64,000 nucleotides of DNA from Inonotus obliquus (GCA_032164295.1 JAJHTX010000007.1:1772501-1836500); one strand, 5' to 3'; numbered from the stretch's first letter, positions 1 to 12,152 are shown. Numbers and translations: made by a program. Notes: generated by a model not told the origin, from the sequence alone.

Positions 1-969
1 AATAGACGCCAAGAAGCCGGATATGTAAAGAGAAAATTGCGTGGTCCAGAGGTCCAGAACGGAAATGAATGAGGACCGGCTGCGGCGACAAAAGAAGCAA
101 GATAAGGACCATAGGAGCCATATACAGTCACCGGTCTGCCGCTTTGGGGTCCGTTCTCGCCGAGACTCTTACGACATGAGGTGATGGAGCTTCCGTCACC
201 GTGGGAACTAATGCCAAATGCAGTAAGGTCCGGCACCGTTTCCTCGGTTTCTACGACGACCGGTGACAGAAACCTATCTCAGATTCGGATGTCCTTGAGA
301 GAAAAGGCCGGAGAGCGAGGGGGGGAGGACTCGCGATGCACAGAAGGGGAATTAGAGAGGGTGAGAGGACGGGAGATGCGTAGAGATGGGCTTGGGTGTA
401 GGGCGGGGAGCTGGGAGCGAACGATATGACGCGTGACGCGAACAAGGTTTGGGGTCCAAATACGGAAAGATCCGGCTGATAACGAAATAGAACACGTGGC
501 TGGACGCCTTCCGAGTGCGCGACTGCGGATTTTTCCTCCTATGAATCATGACAGACCGGACCTCTCTGACTCACAGTCCTCTTGCCTGCTAGTGCCATGC
601 AGCAGCGAGGAAGAGCGGGAAGAGGAATGAGAAGGGAAAGAGACGGACGAGAGGGGGAATGAGGATCAAGGGATGGAAGAAAACGAGCGCTGTGGGAAGG
701 ACTAGGCACCGATTTGGAGATGCGAGGCGGTGTGATTGGACGTGCTGGAAAAGGGGTGATGATTAGTCAGCTGTTGTACGGAAAGGGATGAAAATAATAT
801 TTATTCTGGTTCAAAAAGAGAAGGAGATAGTTCCTCCTTCAGTCGACCCACGACGACTCCCCTTTCTGGACGGCCTGCCTGAAGCAGCAGTATCACGCTA
901 GCACGCGTCGCGTCAACTTCCCTCAACGCGTATCCACAGAGCCACATCCCCCGACGTTCTACCCAGCGC
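1..969. other. Upstream region of the MADS-box gene, no gene seen
   Basis: I see no convincing gene here. Reading frames are short, lack family resemblance and overlap on both strands. Part of it (about 290-420) is rich in G and A. The stretch from about 780 to 969 is probably the promoter and 5' leader of the MADS-box gene that follows. Confidence 0.5.
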
Positions 970-2150
970 ATGTCCGCAGAGTCCCCCAACACACGTAAAC
1001 GTTCACGCGCGGCTATGCAACAACCTACAGATCCCGCTCATCAACAGGGCGCTCAAGTCCAATCCACCACTGACGATGGCTTCGTTAATGATAACGAGGC
1101 AGCCGAGTCCGTAGGTGATGAAGAAGATGAAGAAGGCGTCAAGTCGGATAAGAAGGCTGGGCGACGTAAAATAAAGATCGAATTCATTCAGGATAAGAGT
1201 AGACGCCACATTACTTTCTCGAAACGAAAGGCTGGTGAGTACCATTTCTGGCTACGCGTCCACTCCGACGTCCGTGACGCGTTCCGTTCGCATCACGGGT
1301 GTCTGCAGCACTCCCACTCTTTGTTTCTTTGTATTTTTTGCATAACGTGAACCGTGTGAACATATGCGCTGACCGCAACCACAACCATCCTTCAGGCATT
1401 ATGAAGAAAGCATACGAACTATCCACGCTTACTGGCACTCAAGTGCTGTTGCTCGTCGTGTCCGAGACTGGTCTCGTGTACACATTCACTACCGCAAAGC
1501 TTCAACCGCTCGTCACTCAACCAGAGGGCAAAAATCTCATCCAGGCTTGCCTCAATGCACCTCACGGCCAACTACCTTCGAGTATGCCAGTCGGTACACC
1601 ACTCGGCCGCCCCGCCCCACAGCAGATGCAGTCACAAGCAGGAGCAACAGCGCAGAATCAGTCAAGTGGATTATCAGCCATGCCACCGCCGCCAATGGGG
1701 CAGCGTAACGTTCCCGGTGGGTTGGCAATCGGAAACGCAGGTGGAGCATCTGGACAAGGCGGCGACGATGCAGATGGCGAGCGGGATGCTCGTGAAGAAG
1801 CTGATACAGAAGGTGAGAAGCGCGGTGCACCGCGTCGAAGGACATCTGGTGCTAGCTCGAAGCAGAACGCGAATGCGAGTGGTGGGCAGGGTGCAGCTGC
1901 GGCGCGTAGCCCGACGACACCCAGTTCGCATGTTGGGACTGCACCTCAGCAAGGTATACCACCTATGGGTCAGCCGCCTTATGGTGCACCTGGAACCGCC
2001 GGACAGGAAGGCCAACCTGGGCATCCCACACCCGTTACTGCGTATCCAATGTATCCTGGTGGTCCTCAGTATTATGCAGCTCCTCCCGGAATGGCGTGGA
2101 CACAAACTCCCCAGAGTGGGCCGGCACAGCAGACGTACGGCAGGAGGTGA
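970..2150 (+). CDS. MCM1: MADS-box transcription factor, MCM1/SRF type
   Basis: Sequence-specific DNA-binding factor of the SRF/Mcm1 class, acting in the nucleus as a dimer on CArG-like boxes and recruiting partner factors. There are two exons (970-1234 and 1396-2150) and the protein is 339 aa. The MADS box starts near residue 75 and is split by the single intron: the first half reads KIKIEFIQDKSRRHITFSKR and continues after the intron with IMKKAYELSTLTGTQ, then VLLLVVSETGLVYTF. The SRF-type extension ending in LIQACLNAP is also present. Ahead of the box is an acidic stretch. Behind it is a long low-complexity tail rich in Gln, Pro, Gly and Ala. In yeast Mcm1 works with mating-type factors, so its position 5 kb from a pheromone gene is worth noting, but linkage alone shows nothing. 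Confidence 0.93.
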
Positions 2151-3824
2151 ACGTCCTGCTACGATTACGTTGGGTGGGATAGCGCATATATGCAGTCGGT
2201 TTTTTCACCTGTGTTCTTTTACATCTTTTGCTGTCCTTTAGCTCTGTTTCTGTTTGGTTCCTCGTTTCGCTTACTTTCCATGCATTCCGTTTTTATGGAT
2301 GCATGAGTTCGTTTCTGGTGCTTGCCAATCTCATCGCTGTACCTTAATACCCAACTCCTTTTCTCATTCTGAATTCTGACTTGAAGTCTCTCCTCTTATG
2401 GGCCACTCTAACCAAGCCCCCGTCCTGCCACACCTGACTTGCAAAATCCGCTATCCATCCCCAACTCATTCTGCTTGTGCCTCTGACTTTCCGATTTTCC
2501 TTCGGGTTTGTCTACATGCTTTAAACGGACAAAAAAACCAAAAATGGGTTACTCCGTTTCATTTTGTCCGTCTTCGTCGTCGTCGTCTTCCTTTTTTTTT
2601 CTCGTTGTTACGTATGCCTAAAGTCTCTTTCCACTGTCTTCTCTTTTCCCTCTCGTCTCGTATGTTCCGTGCCGTGCTGTCTATACGAACCTTGTCTATT
2701 CCCCCTCTCTATTCTCTATTTCCCTAGCCTCTCCACCCTCTGCCTACGTTGCTCTGCTCTGATTTCGAGCGCACACAACCTTATACATTCTATCACCCGT
2801 CCTCCGTGTTTGTTTTGCTCCTCTCTACTCGCCTCTCGTAGCAAGGTCGTCATCACCCAATTGTCGTTTTTTTGTGTGCGTTCTGTGTATTAGTATTTCT
2901 GATTCATGCCTGATGTTCGATGTTCGATGTCGGATGTCTATCTTTCTGTTTTTCTGTTGTTTTCTTTTCTGATAAAATTAAACGGTTTTGACGCTGCTAC
3001 TCCTGCATGAGAGTACTATGCTGTCGTGAGTTGCAGGTTTGGGGATTTGAGTCTTGAGTTTTGAATCTGCGTGGGATGTTCGAGTTGAGTGAGACACGAT
3101 CACTAAGACTTGACACACAAGTAGGTATCGTCTGTATCGAACGCATCGTACTCAATACAGTAACTGAGCAAATCAATGAACGAAGAAAGGCAAAAGGCAA
3201 AGAAAATAGAAACGTGACTCGAAAATAACCATGATAGGACAAGAGATGAGAGAAGAGAGAAGAGAATCCGAATCGTATATCGTAAAGTCCATCAGGCCTA
3301 AAATCCCTATACTTAATTACTTACGATATGCATATGATTCGATAAATGTATTTGGGAATGTATGGATATGGATATGGATATGGATATGGATACCAATACA
3401 TAAATGTATAAATTTGTAGAAAAGGGAAGAAGGGAAGGTTACCCTGAAGTATTCTCTAGTGTTACTTGAAGTGGATGTATATGCATTTGGAAGGTGGAGT
3501 ACTACATTCTTCTATGTGTTATTCTGCTTCTTGTTTCTCGATCCAGTCTTAGACCTAGGACCTAGAAAGGTTTTCCTTTTACGGCCTTGACGTGTTTATG
3601 TATGGCTGTAACGCGAACTGGAAGTAGAAGTAGAACTACATAGCATACGGCGAATGGCAAAAAGCAAACGGCAAACAGCAAACAGCAAATACGATCCGTA
3701 GTCTGAGATAGCAAAACGAAGAGGGAACAGATGTGAAGATGTGGTGCTGTGCAAGATTAAAAATTTTAGGGAAAAAAGGAAAAGATGGACCGTAACGAGA
3801 ATGATAACAATAACTGATCAATTC
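2151..3824. other. Intergenic region between two convergent genes
   Basis: It holds the 3' flanks of the MADS-box gene (T/C-rich, about 2200-2960) and of the dehydrogenase. I see no gene. The longest frames, for example 2564-2893, are pyrimidine-rich translations without family resemblance. Confidence 0.5.
3361..3392. repeat. Hexanucleotide microsatellite
   Basis: Five tandem copies of TATGGA followed by a partial copy, in the intergenic region. It is a simple repeat and likely to vary between strains. Confidence 0.9.
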
Positions 3825-5360
3825 TCAGACATTCTTCACCTGCTCTTCCAACCAATCCCACAATTCAACTCCTTTCTCCGGATCATCTGATCCTGATCCT
3901 TTCCCAGAACCTGCGGATTCCGCCCGGCTCAGACGTGCCCAAGGAACAAAGAACGCACCATTCGCGTTGAGAGTCTCGGGAGAGGTGCCTGCGTAGAGTG
4001 GTGTAAGTGCTCCGTAACTAGGTTCATACATGTATATCGTCCTCTTTTATATGTATATGTATTAGTTCTTTCCGTCAATGGTGTTTCCCTCAGGGAGATG
4101 AGATGATGGAAAGACGTACGATAAACCATTCGGAGACCTTGCTTGCGTGTCGAGTCAGTTCGGTTTTCAGGATACCTATACGAGTTTATTTTATGAATGA
4201 TGATAATTCGAAGATGGGTTGATATTAATGGAAAGAGGAAAAGAGGGAACACAAACCTGGTGCAGCTGCAGTAAAAACGATATTTTGATCTCCATACCTT
4301 CTTGCAAACTCTCTAGAGAGAGCGGTATCTGCCTTGTCATAACAAAACGAACACAGTCAACTAATTTAGCGAAAAAGGTCTAGATCGTTATAGCGAATGG
4401 TTACTCACGAATTTGCTCTGACTGTATAGTATTCTTGTGTCTGTTCTACGTCGCTTTGGTCCATCACGCAAGGTTTCGTAATCAATGTTGCGAGCCAGGT
4501 GCCGGACGATGGAGGATAGAATAACGACACGTGCTTTACCGTCCGGTGAGGATTTCGAACCCTCGACCAATTGTGGTATTAACAACTTTGTAAAATAAAA
4601 GTGACCTGTAGATAGAAAACGTGTTAGACTCGGAGGTAGTCGATGATGATGATGATGATGATGAGGTTGGTGTGAGAAGTGCGTACCAAGGACGTTTGTC
4701 CCGAATTGAAGATCGTAACCTTGTGCGGTGAGCATATCTAAGGGCGGCCACATGACACCTCTGGACAATTCCAGGAGAGAGGGGAGGAGGGAGAGGAGGA
4801 ATTATTAACAGAGTTCAGTTCGCGTCTCCATTATGCCATGATACAAATGGAGCTTACCCATTGTTGAAAAGAAAGTGAAGTGCCGACTCTTGACTTGCAA
4901 TGTATATTCAACTAAGGCACCCACAATTAAGACTTGGTAGAAGCATACCTCCTGAATTGTTCAACAGCACGCTTGACTGATTTAAGGTCTGCAAGGTCAA
5001 GCTCTAGCAAGATCGCTTCCTTGCCCGTTTCGTCCTTCAGCTCGGCGATTGCAGTATTTGCTTTCTCCTTATTCCGGCATGCTGTATACACCTTTGCATT
5101 CTTACGCAACAGAGCCTACGTATTGTTCCGAATCGGCAATCAGCAATAAGCAGTTGAGCTGCCCAGTGAGTCGCAATGTGTACCTTCACGATCTCCTTCC
5201 CAATCCCACCACTTCCACCCGTCACTATCGCAACACGTCCCGTCAAATCAGGAACATCGTCCGCGCTGTACTGAGGTTTGGGAGGGAACGCCTCGATATT
5301 CCAACGTACGAAGTTGCGTAGAAAACTCCATGAGAATTGTAAGTTGCTTTGGATGGACAT
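3825..5360 (-). CDS. Short-chain dehydrogenase/reductase (retinol dehydrogenase-like)
   Basis: NAD(P)(H)-dependent oxidoreductase of the classical SDR family; the substrate cannot be read from sequence. I join eight exons: 5360-5184, 5115-4949, 4893-4858, 4760-4687, 4605-4409, 4332-4257, 4175-4120 and 4043-3825. All phases agree and give 333 aa. The Rossmann glycine motif is TGGSGGIG near residue 47. The structural NNAG motif appears as NNGG, the serine lies in VVILSSI, and the catalytic Tyr and Lys are in YSQSK. The tail [10 protein letters not shown] is typical of fungal retinol-dehydrogenase-like SDRs. I took the ATG at 5360; an in-frame GTG at 5411 would only add residues without family support. 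It is divergent from the pheromone gene. Confidence 0.88.
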
Positions 5361-6720
5361 GTTGGGTATCTGAAAGGAACCTATTGAACCACTAATCAGC
5401 TCAACGTGCACTTTAACTTGTCACATCCCCCCTCAAGTATCCGTTACGACAGCGGCCAAGACCTCGACACAACTGGCCAAGGAACCTTGCCACTTTCTAG
5501 TGGAGATTATGATTCCGACTCGAGCTTAAGTGATTGTGCCACTAGAGTGTCGTTGTAGCTTTGGGACATCACGGAATGTTGAATGACGGGTGTTACCCAA
5601 GGCCGGTCGGTTATGCGAACGGCGCAGCGTAGCAAAGGCGAACAGGTCACTCACCATGCAACTATGTGCTGACGTGTGCACCTAGACGCTTTGATCTTAG
5701 CACACCCGTAATCCAATTTGCGCAAACTACGACTCGTGCCCGTTGTGAACTTGTAAATAACGCCTGTGCTCGTATACAGTAGGTCAGAAAGAAGATGAGA
5801 ATGGCAAACTAAAAGGTCAGATAATCATGCCTTGTCAAGGAGACGTTTGGGCCACGACAACAGAGCGAACGCCTTGACGGATTGCCTCCAAAAGGAAACA
5901 CTTTTCAGTGAAGATCAAAAAAGTTGATTTCATTGATGTGATGAGTCACCATCAATATTTCATAATTGTAGTGTTTGAAGTTGCCGACGCTGGAAGGTGC
6001 GTGACAATCTTTAGCTTGAATTGGATCTCATCTTCCTCCCAGATCCTTCAGCTTGTAGATTCAGTACATTCATCACGGAGCTATGTACTGTAGTTCATTG
6101 TGATTGTGAGTGGTGATGTGGTGATGCGGTGATTGTGACGACCACGTGCTGCGAAAAGAATGAGACGCGTCCGAAATCGGACCGTGACTGGTGCCTTTTC
6201 TTATTGTTCAACCACCACCAGCTCAAACAACTCGGCGTTACTCTCAACTACCTACTGTAGCATGCCCAAGCCTTTTTGTCAAGCCACATTGACCACGCGA
6301 CAATTGTTGCCACTCCCAGAAAACTTATTATTCACCATTCGACTATACCTCATTCTAATTGTCCAGAACCACCCCTTGTGGTTACGCGATACAGGGAGAC
6401 TGGAAGTGAAATGAAAGAAAGAGGAAAGGAAAGTTTTTGAGTTCTTTGCCGTGTGACGACTGCACGACAGTCAATGTCGGTCTATAATAACACAATTATG
6501 GGCAGTCGTGAAAGACTTGAAGTGCGTTCCTTAAAGCATTATTGTTTGACGCCTAGGGTGGAAGCGTAGTCCCATAGTATCTTGCTGATAGGACCGCACG
6601 GAGAAATGGAATGGTTCGGAGTCATTTTATGTCCATTGCCCATATTGTCCGGCGTACACTGTTGAGTGACCAATTCATTTTTCGGCTCATGCGAATCAGA
6701 CTTCCTTTTTATCATGCACC
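5361..6720. other. Intergenic region between the SDR and pheromone genes
   Basis: About 1.4 kb with no gene I can support. Open frames are short and unlike known families. It must contain the SDR promoter on one side and upstream control sequence of the pheromone gene on the other. Confidence 0.45.
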
Positions 6721-6735
6721 ACACAGTGCGTGAGG

Positions 6736-6756
6736 TATAAAACCCTTTCTCTTTGT
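6736..6756 (+). promoter_or_regulatory. TATA box with an adjacent HMG-like ACAAAG motif
   Basis: A TATAAAA lies at 6736-6742, about 200 bp before the pheromone start codon. On the minus strand, 6749-6756 reads ACAAAGAG. This is one base away from the ACAAAGGG core of the pheromone response element bound by the HMG-box factor Prf1 in Ustilago. The TATA box is well placed. The HMG match is short and could be chance. Confidence 0.4.
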
Positions 6757-6939
6757 TCCAACTTGCTTCTCCCTCACCAGACTTTCCCTGAACAAGTCGT
6801 CGTCCGCTTCGTCTTCTTGCAAAGCAGCTCTCTCCAAGTGCGCGAGTAGTACTTGCTTGTGTTCTTCACTCTTGCGTCACCCAGCCCCAGCGTACTAGTT
6901 CTTGCACGTTAGCTTGCTTCGCAACAACCAACAACAGCA

Positions 6940-7077
6940 ATGGATGCTTTCACCGACATCACTACCTTCTTCTCTTCTGGGTCGATCTCCTCCTCTCCGT
7001 CATCCTCAGAGGAGTCGAGTATCCCCGTCGATTACGAAACAGCCAGTAATACTAGCACATATTGTGTCATTGCTTAA
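6940..7077 (+). CDS. Lipopeptide mating-pheromone precursor (CaaX)
   Basis: A 45-residue precursor of a farnesylated, a-factor-like pheromone, which would be secreted and sensed by a Ste3-type receptor on compatible cells. The open frame is uninterrupted from ATG 6940 to TAA 7077. It begins MDAFT, the hallmark start of homobasidiomycete pheromone precursors. A Ser-rich pro-region follows (residues 12-28). The C-terminus is STYCVIA, so the last four residues, CVIA, form a CaaX box: Cys is farnesylated, VIA is removed and the end methylated. The mature peptide should be the roughly 9-14 residues before that Cys; an acidic VDYE segment sits where processing is expected. A TATA box lies 200 bp upstream. 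No Ste3 receptor is visible in the window, so this may be a pheromone gene outside the B mating-type locus, or the receptors may lie beyond the left edge. Confidence 0.85.
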   Translation: MDAFTDITTFFSSGSISSSPSSSEESSIPVDYETASNTSTYCVIA

Positions 7078-8253
7078 ACACCACCGCCCAATCGACATCT
7101 CTGCATTTTCCTTATTTTCGTTGGGTAACTTGAATTTTCTTTCATTGGTTTTATCACTGGTGAGCAGTTCTCTCTTCAACTTCTTTGTTGACGCGCGTAT
7201 ATTCAAGTAACTTGTTTTCACTAGCAATTGTAAACATATCATTATCAGCAACTCGATTTTTCACATCTCGATTCGATGCGTACACATGCATGTTCCATCC
7301 ACGGCGAGGGAACGACGAATACTATCTCCTAGCTCCTACGTCCCTACGCTCAAAGTTCCTTCACTCAAAAGGACTCATTATCATTATCCTTCGTTCAGCA
7401 AATTCGACTTTCTTACCCCTTCCGAAACCTTTCAGCCTATTGAACACTTGGTTCTTTCACTTCGATTCGATTTGGCGCTTGATTCACGCTCGATTTTACT
7501 CCCCTCCCCCGCGTAATCGTCCTTTTTTTTCGCGGAGTGGAGGATTTGATTATAATAACTTATTTTTGTTGGAACGAAGTTTTATTGGCGATATCGATGC
7601 ATATGACGTTGACGTTCATCAATATCGTGGTCTGGTGGTGGTGGTGGTGATACAATAGACGATCTTGATCTTTACGGTGTGGCTGACGGTAGTTGAGGGA
7701 AGGAGGGAAGGAGGGATTGCGCAATCGCATTCAACATTCACACATTCACACATGCACACATTCACGGCGACGATTATTGTCCCGATCCTTTGTTCTGTTA
7801 ATAGGCACTAGTAACAATTTGTTCACGGCGTACATGACTTGAAATGAATACTAATGAACTACACCGAACCAAATATGGAAAGCAAAGGGAAGGAGACATA
7901 AAAATAGAATTCGTCGAGCTGGGCGCGCGTGTGCGTGGGATGGGGGGGAGGTGGTCTGGCCCAGTTACTTGGGAAAGGGGGGAGAATAATAGATAATACA
8001 ACAACATGAACGAGAACAATGAAGATTGAACGACAATAAACAATAAAGAAATAAGAGAAGGAAGAAAAGAAAGCAAAACGCTTGAACGTACAAAGGTGAA
8101 GGGTGAATTGGATAACGATACATCAACATAAAGTAAATAATTCCTTCCGTTGTTACGCAGGGAGCAAAAAGAGCATAAATATGAATATACAAATATACAA
8201 TCGGTCAATCAGTCCTCTTAGTTCTGTCGGTCCTCTCGGTCCTAGTTCTAGTC
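7078..8253. other. 3' flank of pheromone gene and intergenic region
   Basis: No gene is supported. Frames such as 7185-7658 are rich in Phe, Ser and Arg, and look like translated noncoding DNA. Simple repeats occur: (TGG)n around 7628-7648 and CACATTCA-type repeats around 7730-7765. Confidence 0.45.
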
Positions 8254-10146
8254 CTAGTCCTCCTGATCCTCTTTGAACGGATCTGTAGTAAGTTGTATCG
8301 GGATAACTTGTTGGAATTCTCGGTGTTTACCGGAAGATATATCTGGATGAGGTTCGCGTATTGAGACAATAAGCATGTCCTAATTATCATCATCAGTATT
8401 CACATTCTCTTCCAAGCTTAGAGTGCAGAGTGCAGGGTGTGGGTAAGATGAACGTACCCGGACGGATAAACTTCCTGTAAAGAACCCACCCGTTCTTACA
8501 CCATGCTTCGGGTCAATACGAATCTCCCCCGCCCAGGTGATACTCCCACTTGATACGTTAGCGGTGTACATGACCCCTTCACCAAGCACCGTACGTTTAA
8601 ACATATGGCTCCTAGTTCGTCCGCCACTCCCGTCGCAATTCAAGAAACTACTCGAGTCCGAGTGCGTGTCGGAGTAAGATTGATCGTCAAATTCGTTTAT
8701 CGGATTTGTTGATTGCGATTGGGAATCTTGTTTACGGCGGTGAGGATGAGGATGAATGGTTACTACTCGTACAAGCGTCACGCGTACACCATTCGATGGT
8801 GTCGAGCCCCGTGTCCATCTTCTCCTCTCCTGTTGCGAAAAATGCCTCCTTTCGGAATCCTTCTCGCCTTCCAAAGCAGTCCAAGAATCCGAACGCGTAC
8901 CCGGAAGCGAAAGTACTCGGCCCAGAGTCGTGTTCTGGAAGTTCTCATTGACAACATGTCCGATTATACTGCATATTGTCGGAAAACTGTCCGGTTCGGT
9001 CTTTGGGAGGAATGAAGAAAGAGGAGGACGGCTGTATGCCTTGATCATTGATTCGGGCCCGGAGACGCGGAGGAAGAAGGGAATTGGGTGTGAGTGCGGC
9101 ACAATTAGTGAGTTCGGTAGGTACAGCTAATTCAATATCTGGTAAACATGCATGTATAGCAGTGGACAACTAAGGGGAAGACGCACAGTAGATTTAATCG
9201 GCTCCACTAAGGGCGAATTCGACTCGAAAGTAGCCACAAATCGTGTAATTGGACCTTTGTACTTGTTCGACGTGCAATGAAATGGGCTAGGAAGAGAAGG
9301 TCTCGTCCTCGGGCGATATACAATGGGCAACCTAAAGACTGAGTTTCTTTTCCACTGAGTCTTCAACGACTTCACGCTAACATCCCGGACCCGCGTCAAG
9401 CAGATCGAGATCTCGTATCGCACGTCACAGTGGAACCCAGGGATACCAGGAAGAGTTTCAGAAAACGATGGGGGAAGTGCCCAGACGGAGCCGTCGACAT
9501 CGGTGTAGTGAGTCGGTAATTCGGTCTTGAAAGGAAATATGCGTGGACAAGAGCCCGGCTGAGGCGCGAAATCGCCTGACGCATGGCCACTGCTGTATCC
9601 GCCGAGACGATTAGGTGCATCCCAAAACACCAGCAGTTCAGACAGCACAATCAAATCAGATGAGCCATTCCCTGCAACCTCTTCAACAGTCACGTGTCCT
9701 TCGAGCTGTAATTTCAAAAGAGGAAGGTATGTATGAAATCATCGGAGTACAGATAAGAAGCCGACTTCCTGGCTCACCTTAACTTCCACCTTTGTGAGGT
9801 TGGTCGCGCTTGCGAAACTGATTGTACCGTCGAGTGTCGCACCGGTTCCATATTCTGGCATGGTCGCGTCTCCCTCCTGTCCATTTAGGACAAGTGTGAT
9901 CCCCGCATCCTCGATCACCAACTTGTACGGAGACAGCCGTTGAAATTCTATAATGCGCTATGGTCAAGGTCAATGAGCCGTGGAATAAGCTATCTGATAG
10001 GGTCAGCAACGTACGAGACCGTGCTCCGACTTCGGTTTAGGAAGTTGGGAAGGCGGAGGCACCTTGCTAGCAGCTGGGTAGGCATCAAGCAAACGACGCT
10101 TGCTCGTCTGGGACTTCTGTGTGTAGTCACCAACTACGGGTGACAT
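8254..10146 (-). CDS. Arrestin-like protein
   Basis: Probable alpha-arrestin-like adaptor, a family that links membrane proteins to ubiquitin ligases and endocytosis. I join five exons, 10146-10015, 9957-9778, 9705-9187, 9126-8458 and 8379-8254, all in phase, giving 541 aa. The N-terminal half has the arrestin_N pattern: LVIEDAGITLVLNG, then LEGHVTVEEV and an extracted strand ending LLVFWD. The proline/arginine hinge RPRTRPSLPSP follows near residue 260. The C-terminal half ends with DMLIVSIREPHPD and IPIQLTTDPF, which match the end of the arrestin_C fold. I saw no PPxY ligase-binding motif. A Ser/Asp/Gln-rich insert sits between the later strands. Confidence 0.75.
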
Positions 10147-11805
10147 TGCCTGGGCGAAAGGATGTTGATACATCTTGTTGATCTCGTGGATGGAGGTAAG
10201 ACGTCTGTAGATGGATGGTGGTGGGATAGGAGTGGTGCTATTTCGACTATAAATCTCTGTCAGATAATGAAACCGCTGGCGGAGGAGACTCGGAAACGAG
10301 TAGGTGGAAGCCTAATAAACGGACGTAGTGGTGGCGAATGTCAAGCTTGGGGTGACGGAAGGAAGTGAACGATAGTCTATCTGGCTCCGCGTTTATAGCA
10401 GATAGCAGGGCAAACGAAGGAGGAGAAAGGACACGGCGCTCTCCACTATATCTCCTTTAATCACTTGCAGTGATATGGAAAGCTCCAATGTGTTCCGTAG
10501 ACCAAGAGTTTTCCCAGTGGTACTCCCACACACAAAGCACCACAGCCGAAAGTCTCCGCGGTGGAAGGCGTTATACGATCGAATAGCCACGGTGAAACGG
10601 ATGTGAGATGATGATCATGATGGGAGGAAGATGGCATCCACGCGTAAGATAGAGAAGGAAGTTAAACATCAAACTGGTGATGCCAACAAGACCAGATCTC
10701 GTGACGTGCCGAACAATGTATTGATATTGAGATTATCTTGACTTTGACTGTTGCGTGTAGCTTGCACATGAAATAGTTCCCATACCATATTCATCTCGAT
10801 TGCGAATCCCGTGTTGACAATAGCTCAACACTTGCATTGAATGAGGTGTCGAGATGAAAGCGCCTCGTAAACGAAACATGTTAGAGCTCTAAACGGTCAT
10901 AAATCATTTCGAGCGAGGCAGTATGGTTGGAGACATCTTTCGTGCCTGGTCAGCCAAGATGATCAGTAGGGGAATGGAAACAAACAGGCTAACCATATGG
11001 CGTACAGAATCTCGTTGAGAGTCCTATAAAAAGGAGAAAAGGAACGATTTTTCGTCAAGTTCTTGACATGTAAAGTTAATTTCGAATTTCACGGACATGA
11101 AGATTTCGGGGAGTTAGGAGCGTGGCGAAGAAACTGACAGACCGCAACTTGAGAAGTCAAGTTGAAGGAATTCACCACCAGGGCTTGCCCATCAATTGAA
11201 TTGAGTTGCCATACGGGTATATTCGTGCCGCTTTCCGAGTACTTGCCCTCGCTCTGCGTTTCTCTGAGTCCAAGCAACCAAGTAATGGATGGTCGACAAC
11301 GCTGCTGGAAACAGGACCAACGATGAATGACGTTGTAGGAGCACGTGACGCCCCTAGAGTCCCACTCGATGATACCACACTCGCAAAATCAATTTATCTG
11401 CTTGTTACCATAGTTTACAACCACAGCCCGGAAGGCTACTGGCATCCTGGCATTCTTTAGAAGCTTCAAGGACAAGAAACAGAGGCTCAAGATTAGGAAG
11501 GATCAGGTTGTGTTGATGCATGCTATCATTTTCAACTTGAAACTACCACTTCAGAGCAGAAACTTGGTGAATGGAAGGACGAAGAGACTGAACGTCACGA
11601 TGTCTTCGGTTGAGAAGAGGAGGCAAAGATGTAAAAGCTAGGAGGCAAAAGGTTTGGTGAGTTATTCCTTCCCGCTTTACAGTGCATCCCTGTCTTGACA
11701 AATAGGTGACAGTGCGTTGGATCATGCGAGTCTTAGTTGAATCGACGTGGCATGTCTGCGATGTCTTTTATTGACTTCCAGCTTTGCTTCTCCTCCCTCT
11801 TTCTA

Positions 11806-11946
11806 TCAGGACCGTTTCCCGGAGCTTAAGTCACCTGCCGTTGTAGTTTCACACTCATCTCCGAGGTATTTCAAATGTCGCATCCAATACTCTGCTACGT
11901 CTTCCCAGGCGGCGTTAGGGGGAGCTGCAATGACCGGAACTGCGTT
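11806..11946 (-). pseudogene. Possible exon remnant of an unknown gene
   Basis: An open minus-strand stretch of about 46 codons follows a plausible 3' splice site. It includes APPNAAWEDVAEYWMRHLKY and LGDECETTTAGDL, which looks like a real folded-protein segment with Trp, Tyr and charged residues in helical spacing. The neighbouring frame upstream (12020-11960) contains DQFAAWSKPEIERE but does not join it through any GT-AG pair I could find. I do not recognise the family. It may be a relic, or part of a gene with an unusual structure. Confidence 0.25.
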
Positions 11947-12145
11947 TCACGAGATGAACTTGTTTACTACTCTCTCTCGATTTCCGGCTTCGACCAGGCA
12001 GCAAACTGGTCACAAATATTCGAAGAAATGATCATGTGATCGCGACACAACTTCTTGTTCACCTTTGTGGTTTGGATCGTGGGCATTTGCACGTTATCAG
12101 GCAAAAGTGCGGGAAGAACGGATTATAAATAAGGTCACGCAAATT

Positions 12146-12152
12146 GGTATAA
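12146..12152 (+). promoter_or_regulatory. TATA box of the amine oxidase gene
   Basis: A TATAAAA-type element preceded by GG lies about 50 bp before ATG 12199. A second TATAAAT-like site is at about 12124. With this TATA box, transcription would begin close to 12176, which favours ATG 12199 over the in-frame ATG at 12169. Confidence 0.45.

Noticed and set aside
1552..2241. Long overlapping frames on both strands across the MADS-box gene
   Set aside because: They are shadows of the Gln/Pro/Gly-rich coding tail; only the frame joined to the MADS box has family resemblance.
4540..4565. Sequence resembling a tRNA T-arm (GGTTCGAAATCC on the minus strand)
   Set aside because: It lies inside an SDR exon and no acceptor or anticodon stem can be formed around it. 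No tRNA genes were seen elsewhere.
4620..4680. (GAT)n run read as a His-rich coding stretch
   Set aside because: It falls within an intron of the SDR gene; the exon joins on either side are in phase without it.
5361..5411. Upstream extension of the SDR from an in-frame GTG
   Set aside because: There is no ATG and no family match in the added residues; ATG 5360 starts the conserved N-terminus.
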